A DNA stretch of 64,000 nt from Myroides odoratus DSM 2801 (lineage in GTDB: Bacteria; Bacteroidota; Bacteroidia; Flavobacteriales; Flavobacteriaceae), in assembly GCF_000243275.1 (NCBI RefSeq), contig NZ_CM001437.1:3404796-3468795 (forward strand). The letters run 5' to 3'. The notes below the pieces were generated by a model. The model was not told where the DNA came from, ran no database searches, and saw nothing but the letters and a program-made list of their open reading frames with translations. Positions 34,588-43,598 of this stretch are shown here, in pieces. Numbering within the stretch: the first letter of the stretch is position 1; every line of letters begins with the position of its first letter. The translations under genes were made by a program, and so were the position numbers.

Positions 34588-34920
34588 ATGACTTTTGAAT
34601 TCAAGTTAATGCTGAACACATGATGCTGCTATTGGTCTCTTTGCTGTAATCTAGTTGCACTAGTCGATTGCTTGAAAAAGTGCGCAAGGCGGAATAACTT
34701 AAAGTACTAGAGGATTTGAACTTAGTTAAGGGGAATAGCGTTAGGAAATTGGTGAACATAACAACGTTCAAAGAGAAACACAAGACTAAGACTACCTTGT
34801 TTTAAATAAGTATTTAAAACTACAACAAGAAAAGCATGTATTAAAGCATAATTATGCTGATTTAGAAGCGACAAGGGAAAGAAATAGCGACAATTTCTCC
34901 AAAAGCATCATTTTGTTTTT
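34588..34920 (+). pseudogene. Decayed coiled-coil (OmpA-like?) lipoprotein
   Basis: The plus strand holds pieces of a lipoprotein signal: M-M-L-L-L-V-S-L-L, then a TAA, then S-S-C-T-S-R-L-L-E-K-V-R-K-A-E, another TAA (34695-34697) and L-K-V-L-E-D-L-N-L-V-K-G-N-S. After a frame change at about 34800 follows L-K-L-Q-Q-E-K-H-V-L-K and N-Y-A-D-L-E-A-T-R-E-R-N-S-D-N, a pattern I know from the coiled-coil region of OmpA-type lipoproteins in this order. Two stops and at least one frameshift show it is dead. Identity to a family is from memory only. Confidence 0.5.
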
Positions 34921-35056
34921 TTTAAATAAATTAACTAATTTTTTAATTATATGTATTTAATGGAGTCTAAACCCTTTCATTTTTATTTTTTATTTGGATA
35001 TTTTGTAATTTTTAACAAATTTGAACGAATAGGGTATCATGCTATTGTATATTGAC

Positions 35057-35064
35057 TACATTTG
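35057..35064 (+). promoter_or_regulatory. Bacteroidota -7 box, surface/toxin operon
   Basis: TACATTTG (TAnnTTTG) 47 bp upstream of the first gene of the run of large surface genes. It is the only good promoter box I see before 48.3 kb. No clear -33 element at normal spacing. Confidence 0.5.
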
Positions 35065-35110
35065 CTTGAATTATATAAAATATATTGTATTACTTAATTG
35101 ATTGTATTTT

Positions 35111-37171
35111 ATGATTAAAAACACCTTTTTGGTTATTTTATTTTTACTTAATTGTGCTAATTTAGCTTATTCTCAAAATGAAGGTGCTGTTCAGATAAAA
35201 GCCACAGTTAGCGAAGGAAAAGTTAAATTACGTTGGGGAGTAGATCAGCCTTATGAATGGCAAAAGGCCAATACAGATGGGTTTAGTATTACCCGTTTAG
35301 TTGTCAAACGCGATGGTGTTCTATTGTCGCAACCTGAGAAGGTAGAATTGGCTCAAGTAAAAGCAGAAGCTTTGGAAGCGTGGATGGATGTTATTCAACA
35401 AGATCAATTCGCAGCCATTATTGCTCAAAGTTTATATGGAGATTCTTTTGAAGTAGATCAAACGAGTGAGACTACGGTAGGAAGTATTGTCAATAAGGCA
35501 GAAGAATTGGTGCAACGCCATACATTTGCGCTCTATGCAGCGGATATGAGTTTTGATGCAGCTGTAAAAGCAGGATGGGGGTATGTAGATACCACAATCA
35601 AAAGTAATGAAGTTTATGCTTATCAGGTTCGTGCAACAGATACTCAATTGGCGCTTAGGCCTGCTGCTGTTTTAGTTGTTGCAAATGAAAAAGAACAGTT
35701 GCCAGTTGTTGCTGATTTTCACGGTATTCCTGCTGATAAACAAGTCATTCTTTCCTGGGGAATTGAGTTTTTAAAACAAACCTATACTTCTTATAGAGTA
35801 GAGCGTTCTATGGATCAGAAAACTTTTATACCACTTTCTGAAAGTCCAATTGTCGATATTAATTCCAACGAGAAGCACAACGCTAATTTTATATTTTTTG
35901 GTGACAAATTTCCCACGAATGAAGCGACTTACTACTACAGAATATATGGAATTACCATGTTTGGAGAACAAGGACCTTATTCTGCAGTTATACCCATTCG
36001 CGGAGTAGCGTCTCTATTGACAGCTCCACGAATTTTAGATTATCGCTTTACAGCACAAGGAGCTTTGATTTTGGAATGGCAATTTCCAAAAGAAGAAGAA
36101 AAGAATGTCGATTACTTTCAACTAGAACATTCCGCAATTGGTGATAAAGAATACCAGGTTATTGCTCCTAAAATAGATCGATCCACTCGTGCGTATGAAT
36201 ATAAAAATGTGAGTTTATCCAATTATATGAAAGTCGTAGCTGTGGATAAGCAGGGACAGAAACTCCGTTCGCAGAGTGTTTTAGCTCAGGCAATAGATTC
36301 TATTCCACCAGCTAAGCCTTTGGGGTTGGAAGGACAAATTGATAGTCTAGGAGTTGTAAGACTCCAATGGAAACCCAACGTAGAACCTGATTTAGCAGGC
36401 TATCGTTTATTGAGAGCCAATACGGCAAAAGAAGAGTTTGTCGATGTGTATAATGATCGGTTTCAAGATGCATTTGCTGTGGATAGCTTAGATTTTTCAT
36501 TAGGTAATAAAAAAGTATACTATCGCTTAGTAGCAGAAGATTTTAGATTTAATCGCTCGGATTTTTCAGACGTATTAATCTTGGAAAAACCGACGCATGA
36601 ACCGCCAACAGCGCCAGTGTTTAGAGATTATTTCTCTAAAGATGGAACCATTGGAGTGTATTGGATTAATAGCTCTTCGGATGATGTCATACAACATACA
36701 CTTAAACGACGCAAAAAGGGGGAAGTTGAATGGTTGACGATTAGTCAATTTACAGCCGGAGAGGAAGAATTTATCGATCGTGAATTAGAAGCAAATTCAT
36801 TATATGAATACCTCATTCAAGCCCAAGGTAAAACGGGGTTATGGTCTACACCAACTTATGCTGTTATAACCATTGAAGCATTGAATTTTACGTTGCTTTC
36901 TGTAATCAAAGACTTCGAATATACAATAGATCGTTCTAATCGAACTTTAACCATGTATTGGAATTATCACAACAATCAACAGCCGATTGAACTTCAAATC
37001 TACAAAAATGAAAAGGGTACTCCACCTTCTTTGTGGAAAGTGATTGATGCTAAATATCAAACGCTTGTTGACAAGGAGTTGAAAATGAACACCACTTATG
37101 AGTATTATGTTGTTCCTGAAGTAAAAGGACAAGTGCCAACAAAAGGAGAAAAAATAGAAGTGAATTTTTAA
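35111..37171 (+). CDS. Secreted fibronectin type III repeat protein
   Basis: A 686-residue protein with a signal peptide (cleavage near A-Y-S-Q). The rest is beta-rich with at least four FN3-like modules (for example V-I-L-S-W-G-I-E-F, L-I-L-E-W-Q-F, V-R-L-Q-W-K-P-N, I-G-V-Y-W-I-N), each with the early Trp and a late Tyr-x-Tyr-x-V. FN3 modules mediate protein contacts on the cell surface. I use ATG 35111; the open frame starts three codons earlier at TTG. It is the first gene of a tightly packed same-strand run (13-bp gap to the next gene). Confidence 0.8.
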   Translation: MIKNTFLVILFLLNCANLAYSQNEGAVQIKATVSEGKVKLRWGVDQPYEWQKANTDGFSITRLVVKRDGVLLSQPEKVELAQVKAEALEAWMDVIQQDQFAAIIAQSLYGDSFEVDQTSETTVGSIVNKAEELVQRHTFALYAADMSFDAAVKAGWGYVDTTIKSNEVYAYQVRATDTQLALRPAAVLVVANEKEQLPVVADFHGIPADKQVILSWGIEFLKQTYTSYRVERSMDQKTFIPLSESPIVDINSNEKHNANFIFFGDKFPTNEATYYYRIYGITMFGEQGPYSAVIPIRGVASLLTAPRILDYRFTAQGALILEWQFPKEEEKNVDYFQLEHSAIGDKEYQVIAPKIDRSTRAYEYKNVSLSNYMKVVAVDKQGQKLRSQSVLAQAIDSIPPAKPLGLEGQIDSLGVVRLQWKPNVEPDLAGYRLLRANTAKEEFVDVYNDRFQDAFAVDSLDFSLGNKKVYYRLVAEDFRFNRSDFSDVLILEKPTHEPPTAPVFRDYFSKDGTIGVYWINSSSDDVIQHTLKRRKKGEVEWLTISQFTAGEEEFIDRELEANSLYEYLIQAQGKTGLWSTPTYAVITIEALNFTLLSVIKDFEYTIDRSNRTLTMYWNYHNNQQPIELQIYKNEKGTPPSLWKVIDAKYQTLVDKELKMNTTYEYYVVPEVKGQVPTKGEKIEVNF

Positions 37172-37183
37172 AAGAAAAGTGCG

Positions 37184-40100
37184 ATGAAAAAGAGTGTAGT
37201 ATTACTGATCATGACATTATTCACTATGCCAAGTTGGGCACAGTTATACCTCAATGGAGAGGCTCATTACAAAGCCCGTGTAAATGGTTGGTCAGATTCA
37301 AATGGGAGTAGTTGTGGGGATGATATCACTGGAGGACTTCAATGGATTACAGCTACGTTTGAAAAGGGAGGATTTAGAACATTTGTCAGAGGATCTAAGG
37401 ACTATCCTGGATCCGGACATGGTTTGCGGGACCACACATTTGATGAAAATTTTAATTTTGATGAAAATAATAAAATAGTTACGATTGAAGTGCATACAAC
37501 CCATAGAACTAGAGGGACATTCGGTTGTAATAGTACTGGTTATAGGTATTCTAGAAAAGTTTTGAATGGAAAAACTTGTATAAATGCTGAATATTTTGAT
37601 TTCAAAGATCAGAACAATGAAGGAGGAGCACTAAATCAGACAGGGTATTTTTTCTTAAATATTTATCCCGAAGTTACTTTAAGACTGGATAATAGCGATT
37701 TGATTGACTTAGGTAGTGAAAGCGAATTAGTTGTTGCGCCTATTGAAGGGATACATCCTTCTTATTTTAATTGGGAATATAAAACAGCTCAATCCGATTG
37801 GCAATTGTTACCTGCAGAATACCAGAAGAAAAACTACCTCAATGTTAAAGGAAAAGCGTTTTTAGGAGCTGAGGCATTTGGACAGATGGTACAACTGAGA
37901 GTCAATATGGGATGTGGTATTCCTTCAAATGTAGTTGTGTTTCAATACATGGAATCAGCGCCTCAGATTCGCAGAGAAGGGACTTCAATTAATACAACTT
38001 GTTATGATACAGCTGATGGACAGTTTCGCTTGTATTTTGATCGTGCATTAGATGCATCAGAAGAGGAGCATATCAATATTAATGTATTGGATACCAATAC
38101 CCATAGTCCAATTGCTACGTATGATGATATTCGTCAATTGGAAGCCGATTATTCCTATACGCTAACTGGATTGCCGATTGGAGATTATGAAATAAAAATC
38201 ACAGGAAAAAAGAATAATAAAGTAACCTATTCAGAAACGCAAACTAAAGCCCCTACGTTTTCTATCGCCCGCTTTGAGCCCGTTGATTTTTCAATGAGTA
38301 AAACGGATGTTTGGTGTTATCTGGGAACAGATGGACAAATTCAGTTGCAAGCGAGTGGAGGAACAGGAAGTGGTTATGCCTATCAAGTTAATGATGGAGC
38401 ATGGGTTGACTTTACAACATCACAAGCAACTACGCATACGATTGAAAATCTTGTAGAAGGGATTTATCGCCTTAAAGTTAGAGATAGCAATGGCTGTGAG
38501 GCTAAAATTCAGCAAACGGATAGCAATGGAAATGTTGTATTACAGGAAATTAAGGTATTGGAAATTGCATTAAATGCGCCTCAAACTCCTTTGACCATTG
38601 ACTATACTTTGATAGATGAACCGCGTTTTTATGGAGCCACCAATGGTCGTATTGTGGCTAAAATAGATGGAGGAACACTGAAAGAGGATCAAACGTATGA
38701 TTTTACGTGGGTAAATGCAGCAGGAGTTCAAGTAGGTATGCTATCAACGGAATATGTATCAGGCTCTTATTATATCACATTAGATGGGATAGGTACGGAT
38801 CAATATTATTTAACAGTACAAGATAAAAATTATGCTGCGGCAAGCGATAAGGTTAATTGTACAGTGATTCGCTCTCTGGTTGATTTACCTCAACCTGAAC
38901 CGCTAGAAGCAAAAATCGAAGTGATCAAGCCTATTTCTTGTCATGTGGATAATGAATTTGGAGATGAAACAGATGTAAATCCCCAAGATGGCCAACGCGA
39001 TGAATCACAAGATGGGCATTTGAGCATTGTTGCAACAGGAGGTCGTCCATTTACGGGTAGCGAAAACCAAGGACGTCCTTATAAATATACATGGAAAAGA
39101 AAAGGAGCCAATCAAACGTGGCATACGTATGATGAAGCTTCTGATCAATTGGATTTATTAGCTGATGGTACGTATGCCGTTAATATTGAGGATTCGTATG
39201 GAATTGTTTTAGGTGTGTATCAAAACAATGTATTGATCACTGCTACGGATGTTGTATATCAATTTGAACAACCAACAGAATTAAAACTTCATTTTACAGG
39301 AACAGATGCCACTTGTCATGGTGCAGATGGATCCATTCAAGCAAGAATAGAAGGCGGAACACCTCCTTATACCTATCAATGGTCTAATGGCGCTAGTACA
39401 GCAACGTTGGATCATTTAGAAGCGATGCCTTATTTCGTTACAGTACACGATGCGAGAGGCTGTTTGGTACAAGGAAGTTTTATCGTCAATCAACCAGATG
39501 ATGTGGTGTTAACAGAGCAAATTACTCCTTTACGCTGCTATAATGCAACAGACGCCTCTATTGAGGTTTTTGTAACAGGTGGAACTTTACCTTATCGCTA
39601 TGCGTGGAGTAATGGGGCTACAACGGCTAAAATTGATCAACTCGGCTGGGGAACTTATCAAGTAAAAGTAACAGATGGGCAAGGATGTTCTTTTGTGAAA
39701 ACGTATACGATTGAAAACCCAGAAGAAATCCGTTTGAATTTAGCAGCACAACGTACGTTGTGTAACGACCAAATGTTAGACTTGGATATTACCCAAAAAG
39801 ACGATCCTGGGGCGACTTATTTATGGACCTCAACTAATGGATTGAAGAGTTTGGCCTCTCAAGTAACTTTATATTCAGAAGGGATATATACAGCTACAGT
39901 AACCACAAGTAACGGCTGTATTATCACAGATCAAATTGAAATAAAACGTTCTACTTCAGCTATTGATGCTTCGTTTTATATTACTTCTCAAGCCTATACG
40001 GATGAAGAAGTGATTATCGTGAATGTGAGTAATCCTATGGGACAAACTAGCACGTGGGATATTCCGGATGAGGTCGAAATACTACAAGAAACTAAAGAAT

Positions 40101-40498
40101 ATGTAACGTTGCGTTTTGCTACAGAAGGAACCTACCCTATTCAATTGCTACAGACACAAGGGGAGTGTTTTAAAGTTTATCAAAAAGATATTATTGTAGA
40201 AAAAAATACAGGATTAACAAACAAAGATAACGGAAGTCAATCTTCTGTAGTAGAGGAATTTATTGTAAGTCCCAATCCGAATGATGGCGTGTTTGAAGTA
40301 TTGGTTCAGCTGAGTAAAGCTAGCCCAATTAGCCTGCGTATGTTCAATGCTATTGGACAAAAAGTAACCCCCGATCAAACGCTATCTAGTGAGCGAATTC
40401 ACCGAGTGGATTATACTGCTCGCTTAGCCGCAGGAGGTTATATCCTAGTTTTAGAAACCCCTTATCAGACTTTGAGTAAGCGTATCATTATACGCTAA
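37184..40498 (+). CDS. SprB-repeat adhesin with T9SS sorting domain
   Basis: A 1104-residue secreted protein. After the signal peptide (…P-S-W-A-Q) come beta-rich domains, then SprB-type repeats at about residues 373-440, 709-775 and 783-845, recognisable by (C)-x-(G/A)-x-D-G-x-I and G-G-T-x-P-Y-x-Y-x-W-S-N-G. The last 85 residues are a type A T9SS C-terminal domain (S-P-N-P-N-D-G-V-F, G-Q-K-V, L-A-A-G-G-Y-I-L-V-L and K-R-I-I-I-R). The protein should therefore cross the outer membrane by T9SS and stay on the surface. SprB itself is the gliding adhesin of Flavobacterium johnsoniae. Confidence 0.9.
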   Translation: MKKSVVLLIMTLFTMPSWAQLYLNGEAHYKARVNGWSDSNGSSCGDDITGGLQWITATFEKGGFRTFVRGSKDYPGSGHGLRDHTFDENFNFDENNKIVTIEVHTTHRTRGTFGCNSTGYRYSRKVLNGKTCINAEYFDFKDQNNEGGALNQTGYFFLNIYPEVTLRLDNSDLIDLGSESELVVAPIEGIHPSYFNWEYKTAQSDWQLLPAEYQKKNYLNVKGKAFLGAEAFGQMVQLRVNMGCGIPSNVVVFQYMESAPQIRREGTSINTTCYDTADGQFRLYFDRALDASEEEHININVLDTNTHSPIATYDDIRQLEADYSYTLTGLPIGDYEIKITGKKNNKVTYSETQTKAPTFSIARFEPVDFSMSKTDVWCYLGTDGQIQLQASGGTGSGYAYQVNDGAWVDFTTSQATTHTIENLVEGIYRLKVRDSNGCEAKIQQTDSNGNVVLQEIKVLEIALNAPQTPLTIDYTLIDEPRFYGATNGRIVAKIDGGTLKEDQTYDFTWVNAAGVQVGMLSTEYVSGSYYITLDGIGTDQYYLTVQDKNYAAASDKVNCTVIRSLVDLPQPEPLEAKIEVIKPISCHVDNEFGDETDVNPQDGQRDESQDGHLSIVATGGRPFTGSENQGRPYKYTWKRKGANQTWHTYDEASDQLDLLADGTYAVNIEDSYGIVLGVYQNNVLITATDVVYQFEQPTELKLHFTGTDATCHGADGSIQARIEGGTPPYTYQWSNGASTATLDHLEAMPYFVTVHDARGCLVQGSFIVNQPDDVVLTEQITPLRCYNATDASIEVFVTGGTLPYRYAWSNGATTAKIDQLGWGTYQVKVTDGQGCSFVKTYTIENPEEIRLNLAAQRTLCNDQMLDLDITQKDDPGATYLWTSTNGLKSLASQVTLYSEGIYTATVTTSNGCIITDQIEIKRSTSAIDASFYITSQAYTDEEVIIVNVSNPMGQTSTWDIPDEVEILQETKEYVTLRFATEGTYPIQLLQTQGECFKVYQKDIIVEKNTGLTNKDNGSQSSVVEEFIVSPNPNDGVFEVLVQLSKASPISLRMFNAIGQKVTPDQTLSSERIHRVDYTARLAAGGYILVLETPYQTLSKRIIIR

Positions 40499-40522
40499 GT
40501 AGGACTGTTTAATTAGATCTGA

Positions 40523-41887
40523 ATGATGAATACGAAATTTATGCGCTATAATTTGTTGCTTCTTTTGCTTGTAACTATGCTACAAGCTTGTTATAAAGAA
40601 AATAGTATCCCAGTAGACACCAAGTTTGCAACTCAATTTAAAGAGGGAAAAGAATCGATCCCTGTTTATCTCGAATTGAGTAACCTTACCCAAGGAGCCG
40701 ATAGTTATTACTGGGAATTTGAAGGAGGAACACCTGCTTCTTCTACGTTAAAAGACCCTGAGGCCATTTTGTATACCAAACCAGGGGTGTATACCATTAG
40801 ACTGAAAGCAGAAAATGTCGACGGAGAGCAAGGGGTTTACGAACAAAAAATTGACATTAAAGATGCTATTGTCATCTCTTTTACCAAGGAAATTGTCGAT
40901 AGCAATTATCCACCTGTGGAGGTGAAATTCACCAATACAACGGAAGGAGTAGGGTTTACTTACCATTGGAAATTTGAGGGAGGAACACCTGCTGAATCTA
41001 AAGAAAAAAATCCAGTACCCGTAGTATTTAAAACCCCAGGAATTCATAAAGTCACTTTGACTGTTAGCAATGGATATGAATCTTTTACGCAAGTAGATCA
41101 AGTCGAAGTACAAGATAATATTGCTCTTGACTTTGATTGGGAACCTGCTTTTGAAGACTATGATTATCAGGCACCTGTTAAATTACAACTCCAAAATAAA
41201 ACAACCTTTGCGATTGCTTATGAATGGATATTTGAAGGGGCTGATATTCAGTATAGTACCCAAGAAAACCCTGTTGTGCATTACCAACAGCCTGGCACGT
41301 ATACCATTACTTTGAAAGCCAATAATGGCAAACAGGTAAAGGAGCATAAGAAACAAGTTACTATTGTTGAAAATACAGGGTTGTACTTTTTAAACGACGT
41401 AAAACTCGGAATTAATTACAGCCATAACAGCGGAGAAATCGGAGCGTTTTATTCCACTAGATTACGAAGAAGCTTTACAGCTAGGGAAATTACACCAGAA
41501 CTAGGCAAATGGATTGATGTCGTCTTTCATGGACAAGATCAGAACTTTATATATAATAAGTTTATTTCTCCTACGCAGGTTGCTCAATATGGGTTTGTGC
41601 CTTTGGTAGGCGCAACGACAACAGTAGTGGTTAATTCACAGGAAATATGTAATTGTGGGTTAAATTTTACTGCTACTGATTTTGAAGCGATGCGAACGGA
41701 TGCCCCCTTACAGCAATTAATCCTGCCAAATTCAGCAGCAGGACAGCAGCAGTTCAATGATCAGTTGCCACGTGTTGTGCTTTTTGAAACGGCGACAGGA
41801 AAAAAAGGAGCAATCCGCATCAAGCAATTTGTGAAAAATAGTCCAAGTGATTCTTACATCCTATGTGACATAAAAGTACAGCGATAA
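40523..41887 (+). CDS. PKD-domain lipoprotein
   Basis: A 454-residue lipoprotein (lipobox M-L-Q-A-C23). Three PKD-type domains follow (W-E-F-E-G-G-T-P-A-S-S, W-K-F-E-G-G-T-P-A-E-S, W-I-F-E-G-A-D), each ending in P-G-x-Y/H-x-(I/V)-x-L-x-(A/V). The last 170 residues are a different beta-rich domain. PKD domains occur in surface adhesins and glycan-binding proteins. It lies 24 bp after the SprB-repeat gene and three bases before the beta-barrel gene, so it is in the same operon. Confidence 0.88.
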   Translation: MMNTKFMRYNLLLLLLVTMLQACYKENSIPVDTKFATQFKEGKESIPVYLELSNLTQGADSYYWEFEGGTPASSTLKDPEAILYTKPGVYTIRLKAENVDGEQGVYEQKIDIKDAIVISFTKEIVDSNYPPVEVKFTNTTEGVGFTYHWKFEGGTPAESKEKNPVPVVFKTPGIHKVTLTVSNGYESFTQVDQVEVQDNIALDFDWEPAFEDYDYQAPVKLQLQNKTTFAIAYEWIFEGADIQYSTQENPVVHYQQPGTYTITLKANNGKQVKEHKKQVTIVENTGLYFLNDVKLGINYSHNSGEIGAFYSTRLRRSFTAREITPELGKWIDVVFHGQDQNFIYNKFISPTQVAQYGFVPLVGATTTVVVNSQEICNCGLNFTATDFEAMRTDAPLQQLILPNSAAGQQQFNDQLPRVVLFETATGKKGAIRIKQFVKNSPSDSYILCDIKVQR

Positions 41888-41890
41888 GAT

Positions 41891-43564
41891 ATGAAGATAG
41901 GTAAAATCATCCTGTTTTTTCTTTTGGGTTGGAGCCTGCAAGGCGTTCATGCTCAACACATGGATATTGAAGCCATGATGAAAGATACAAAGTTAAAAGT
42001 ACATGGAGGAGTAAATGCGAATGGTCTTTTCTACCAGTCCAATCAAGAAGAAAGTAGAGAGCCCTTTACTTATTTGATTAATGGTAGTTTGAATATGAGT
42101 TTTATGACCTTCTCGATGCCAATTAGTTATAACATTACCAATCAAGGAGATGCTTTAAATTACAAGGCTCCTTTTGATTTTAATCGCTTTAGTATAGCGC
42201 CAAAATACAAGTGGATTCAAGCGTATATCGGAGATAATGCGATGACCTTTTCTCCTTATACGCTGAGCGGACATCCTTTTCGCGGGTTGGGGGTTGAATT
42301 AACTCCCGAAGGGTCATATTCCATCTCGCTGATGGGAGGTCGATTGCTCAAAGCAGTCGAAGGTAATGATAGTATTGGTTTACCCGCGGTATATCAGCGT
42401 TGGGGATATGGAACAAAATTGGGATATGAGCAAGAAAAATACGAAGTAGAAGTAATTGGATTTTATGCAAAGGATCAGAAAAATTCTTTAGACTATGCTA
42501 CAGATGTGAGTCCGAAATCCAATAAAGTTGGGAGTGTAAAAGTAGGAACAACGATAGTAACTAATTTGAAAGTTGAAGCGGAATATGCACTTTCTGTGAT
42601 TACAGATCATACGCCTTATTTGGCTTATAATACAGGAGAACCTATCCAGCAGTATGACCAATCTTCTACTCATACCAAGGCTTTTAATGCCAAGTTGAAT
42701 TATTTATTGGGAAAATCATCTCTTGGCTTGGTGTATGAAAATGTTGATCCCAATTACCAAACGTTTGGAGCCATGTATTTCAACAATGACCTAGAGAATA
42801 TCGGGATTACATTTGCCCGTCCTTTTTGGCAAGATAAATTAGCCATTTCTACTCAATTAGGATATCAAAGGGATAATTTAGATGATGCTAAAAATCAAAC
42901 GAATGTGCGCTTGGTAGGAAATATCAATGCCGCTTTACGCGCAACGGAAGCCCTGAATATTTCAGGTAATTATTCCAATTTTAGTACGACAACCAATCGT
43001 CGATTGAATCAGTTTGAGTATATCAATAATCCCAATTTGAATCCTGCAGATACGTTGAATTACAGACAATTGTCTCAAAATGGAAATGTCAATGTGAATT
43101 ATGTATTTGGACGAGCAAAGAATCAAAACGTCAATTTTAATTACGCTATTGCGGGTCAAGCAAATAAACAAGGTGGAATAATTCGAAAAGGACAAGCTAG
43201 TACGGTACAAAACTTTAATCTGATGCACAGTATTAATTTTCCTTCTACACAAATTGGACTTAATACTTCTGCCAACTATACTGATACTCGCGTAGGAAGT
43301 ATAACGACTAGTGCTTATGGAGGATCATTAAGTGCCTCTAAAAAGTTTTTTGAAAATAAGCTTAATTCAAATCTAGGGGTCTTATATAACCAAAGTGAAG
43401 GAACTACAATGAACCGTGTTTTTGGTATCAAATGGAGTTGCAGTTATGTTTGGTTGGAACAACATAATTTTTCTCTCTATGGAATACAGATGTTTAAGAC
43501 GGCTACCAACGTGGATGCGATGAATGATTTGACGTTAAATTTTAATTATAGCTATAGCTTCTAA
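41891..43564 (+). CDS. Outer-membrane beta-barrel protein
   Basis: A 557-residue protein with a signal peptide (…G-V-H-A-Q). The rest is a long series of alternating amphipathic strands, many ending in aromatic residues, and the C-terminus is N-F-N-Y-S-Y-S-F with a terminal Phe, as in outer-membrane barrels. I do not recognise the family; it is longer than the PorP/SprF partners that usually accompany SprB-type adhesins. The three-base gap to the PKD lipoprotein gene implies coupled expression. It may be a pore or docking barrel for the surface proteins in the operon (inference). Confidence 0.78.
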   Translation: MKIGKIILFFLLGWSLQGVHAQHMDIEAMMKDTKLKVHGGVNANGLFYQSNQEESREPFTYLINGSLNMSFMTFSMPISYNITNQGDALNYKAPFDFNRFSIAPKYKWIQAYIGDNAMTFSPYTLSGHPFRGLGVELTPEGSYSISLMGGRLLKAVEGNDSIGLPAVYQRWGYGTKLGYEQEKYEVEVIGFYAKDQKNSLDYATDVSPKSNKVGSVKVGTTIVTNLKVEAEYALSVITDHTPYLAYNTGEPIQQYDQSSTHTKAFNAKLNYLLGKSSLGLVYENVDPNYQTFGAMYFNNDLENIGITFARPFWQDKLAISTQLGYQRDNLDDAKNQTNVRLVGNINAALRATEALNISGNYSNFSTTTNRRLNQFEYINNPNLNPADTLNYRQLSQNGNVNVNYVFGRAKNQNVNFNYAIAGQANKQGGIIRKGQASTVQNFNLMHSINFPSTQIGLNTSANYTDTRVGSITTSAYGGSLSASKKFFENKLNSNLGVLYNQSEGTTMNRVFGIKWSCSYVWLEQHNFSLYGIQMFKTATNVDAMNDLTLNFNYSYSF

Positions 43565-43598
43565 GTAAGTGAGTAGCCATAAAGATATTATATAGACT

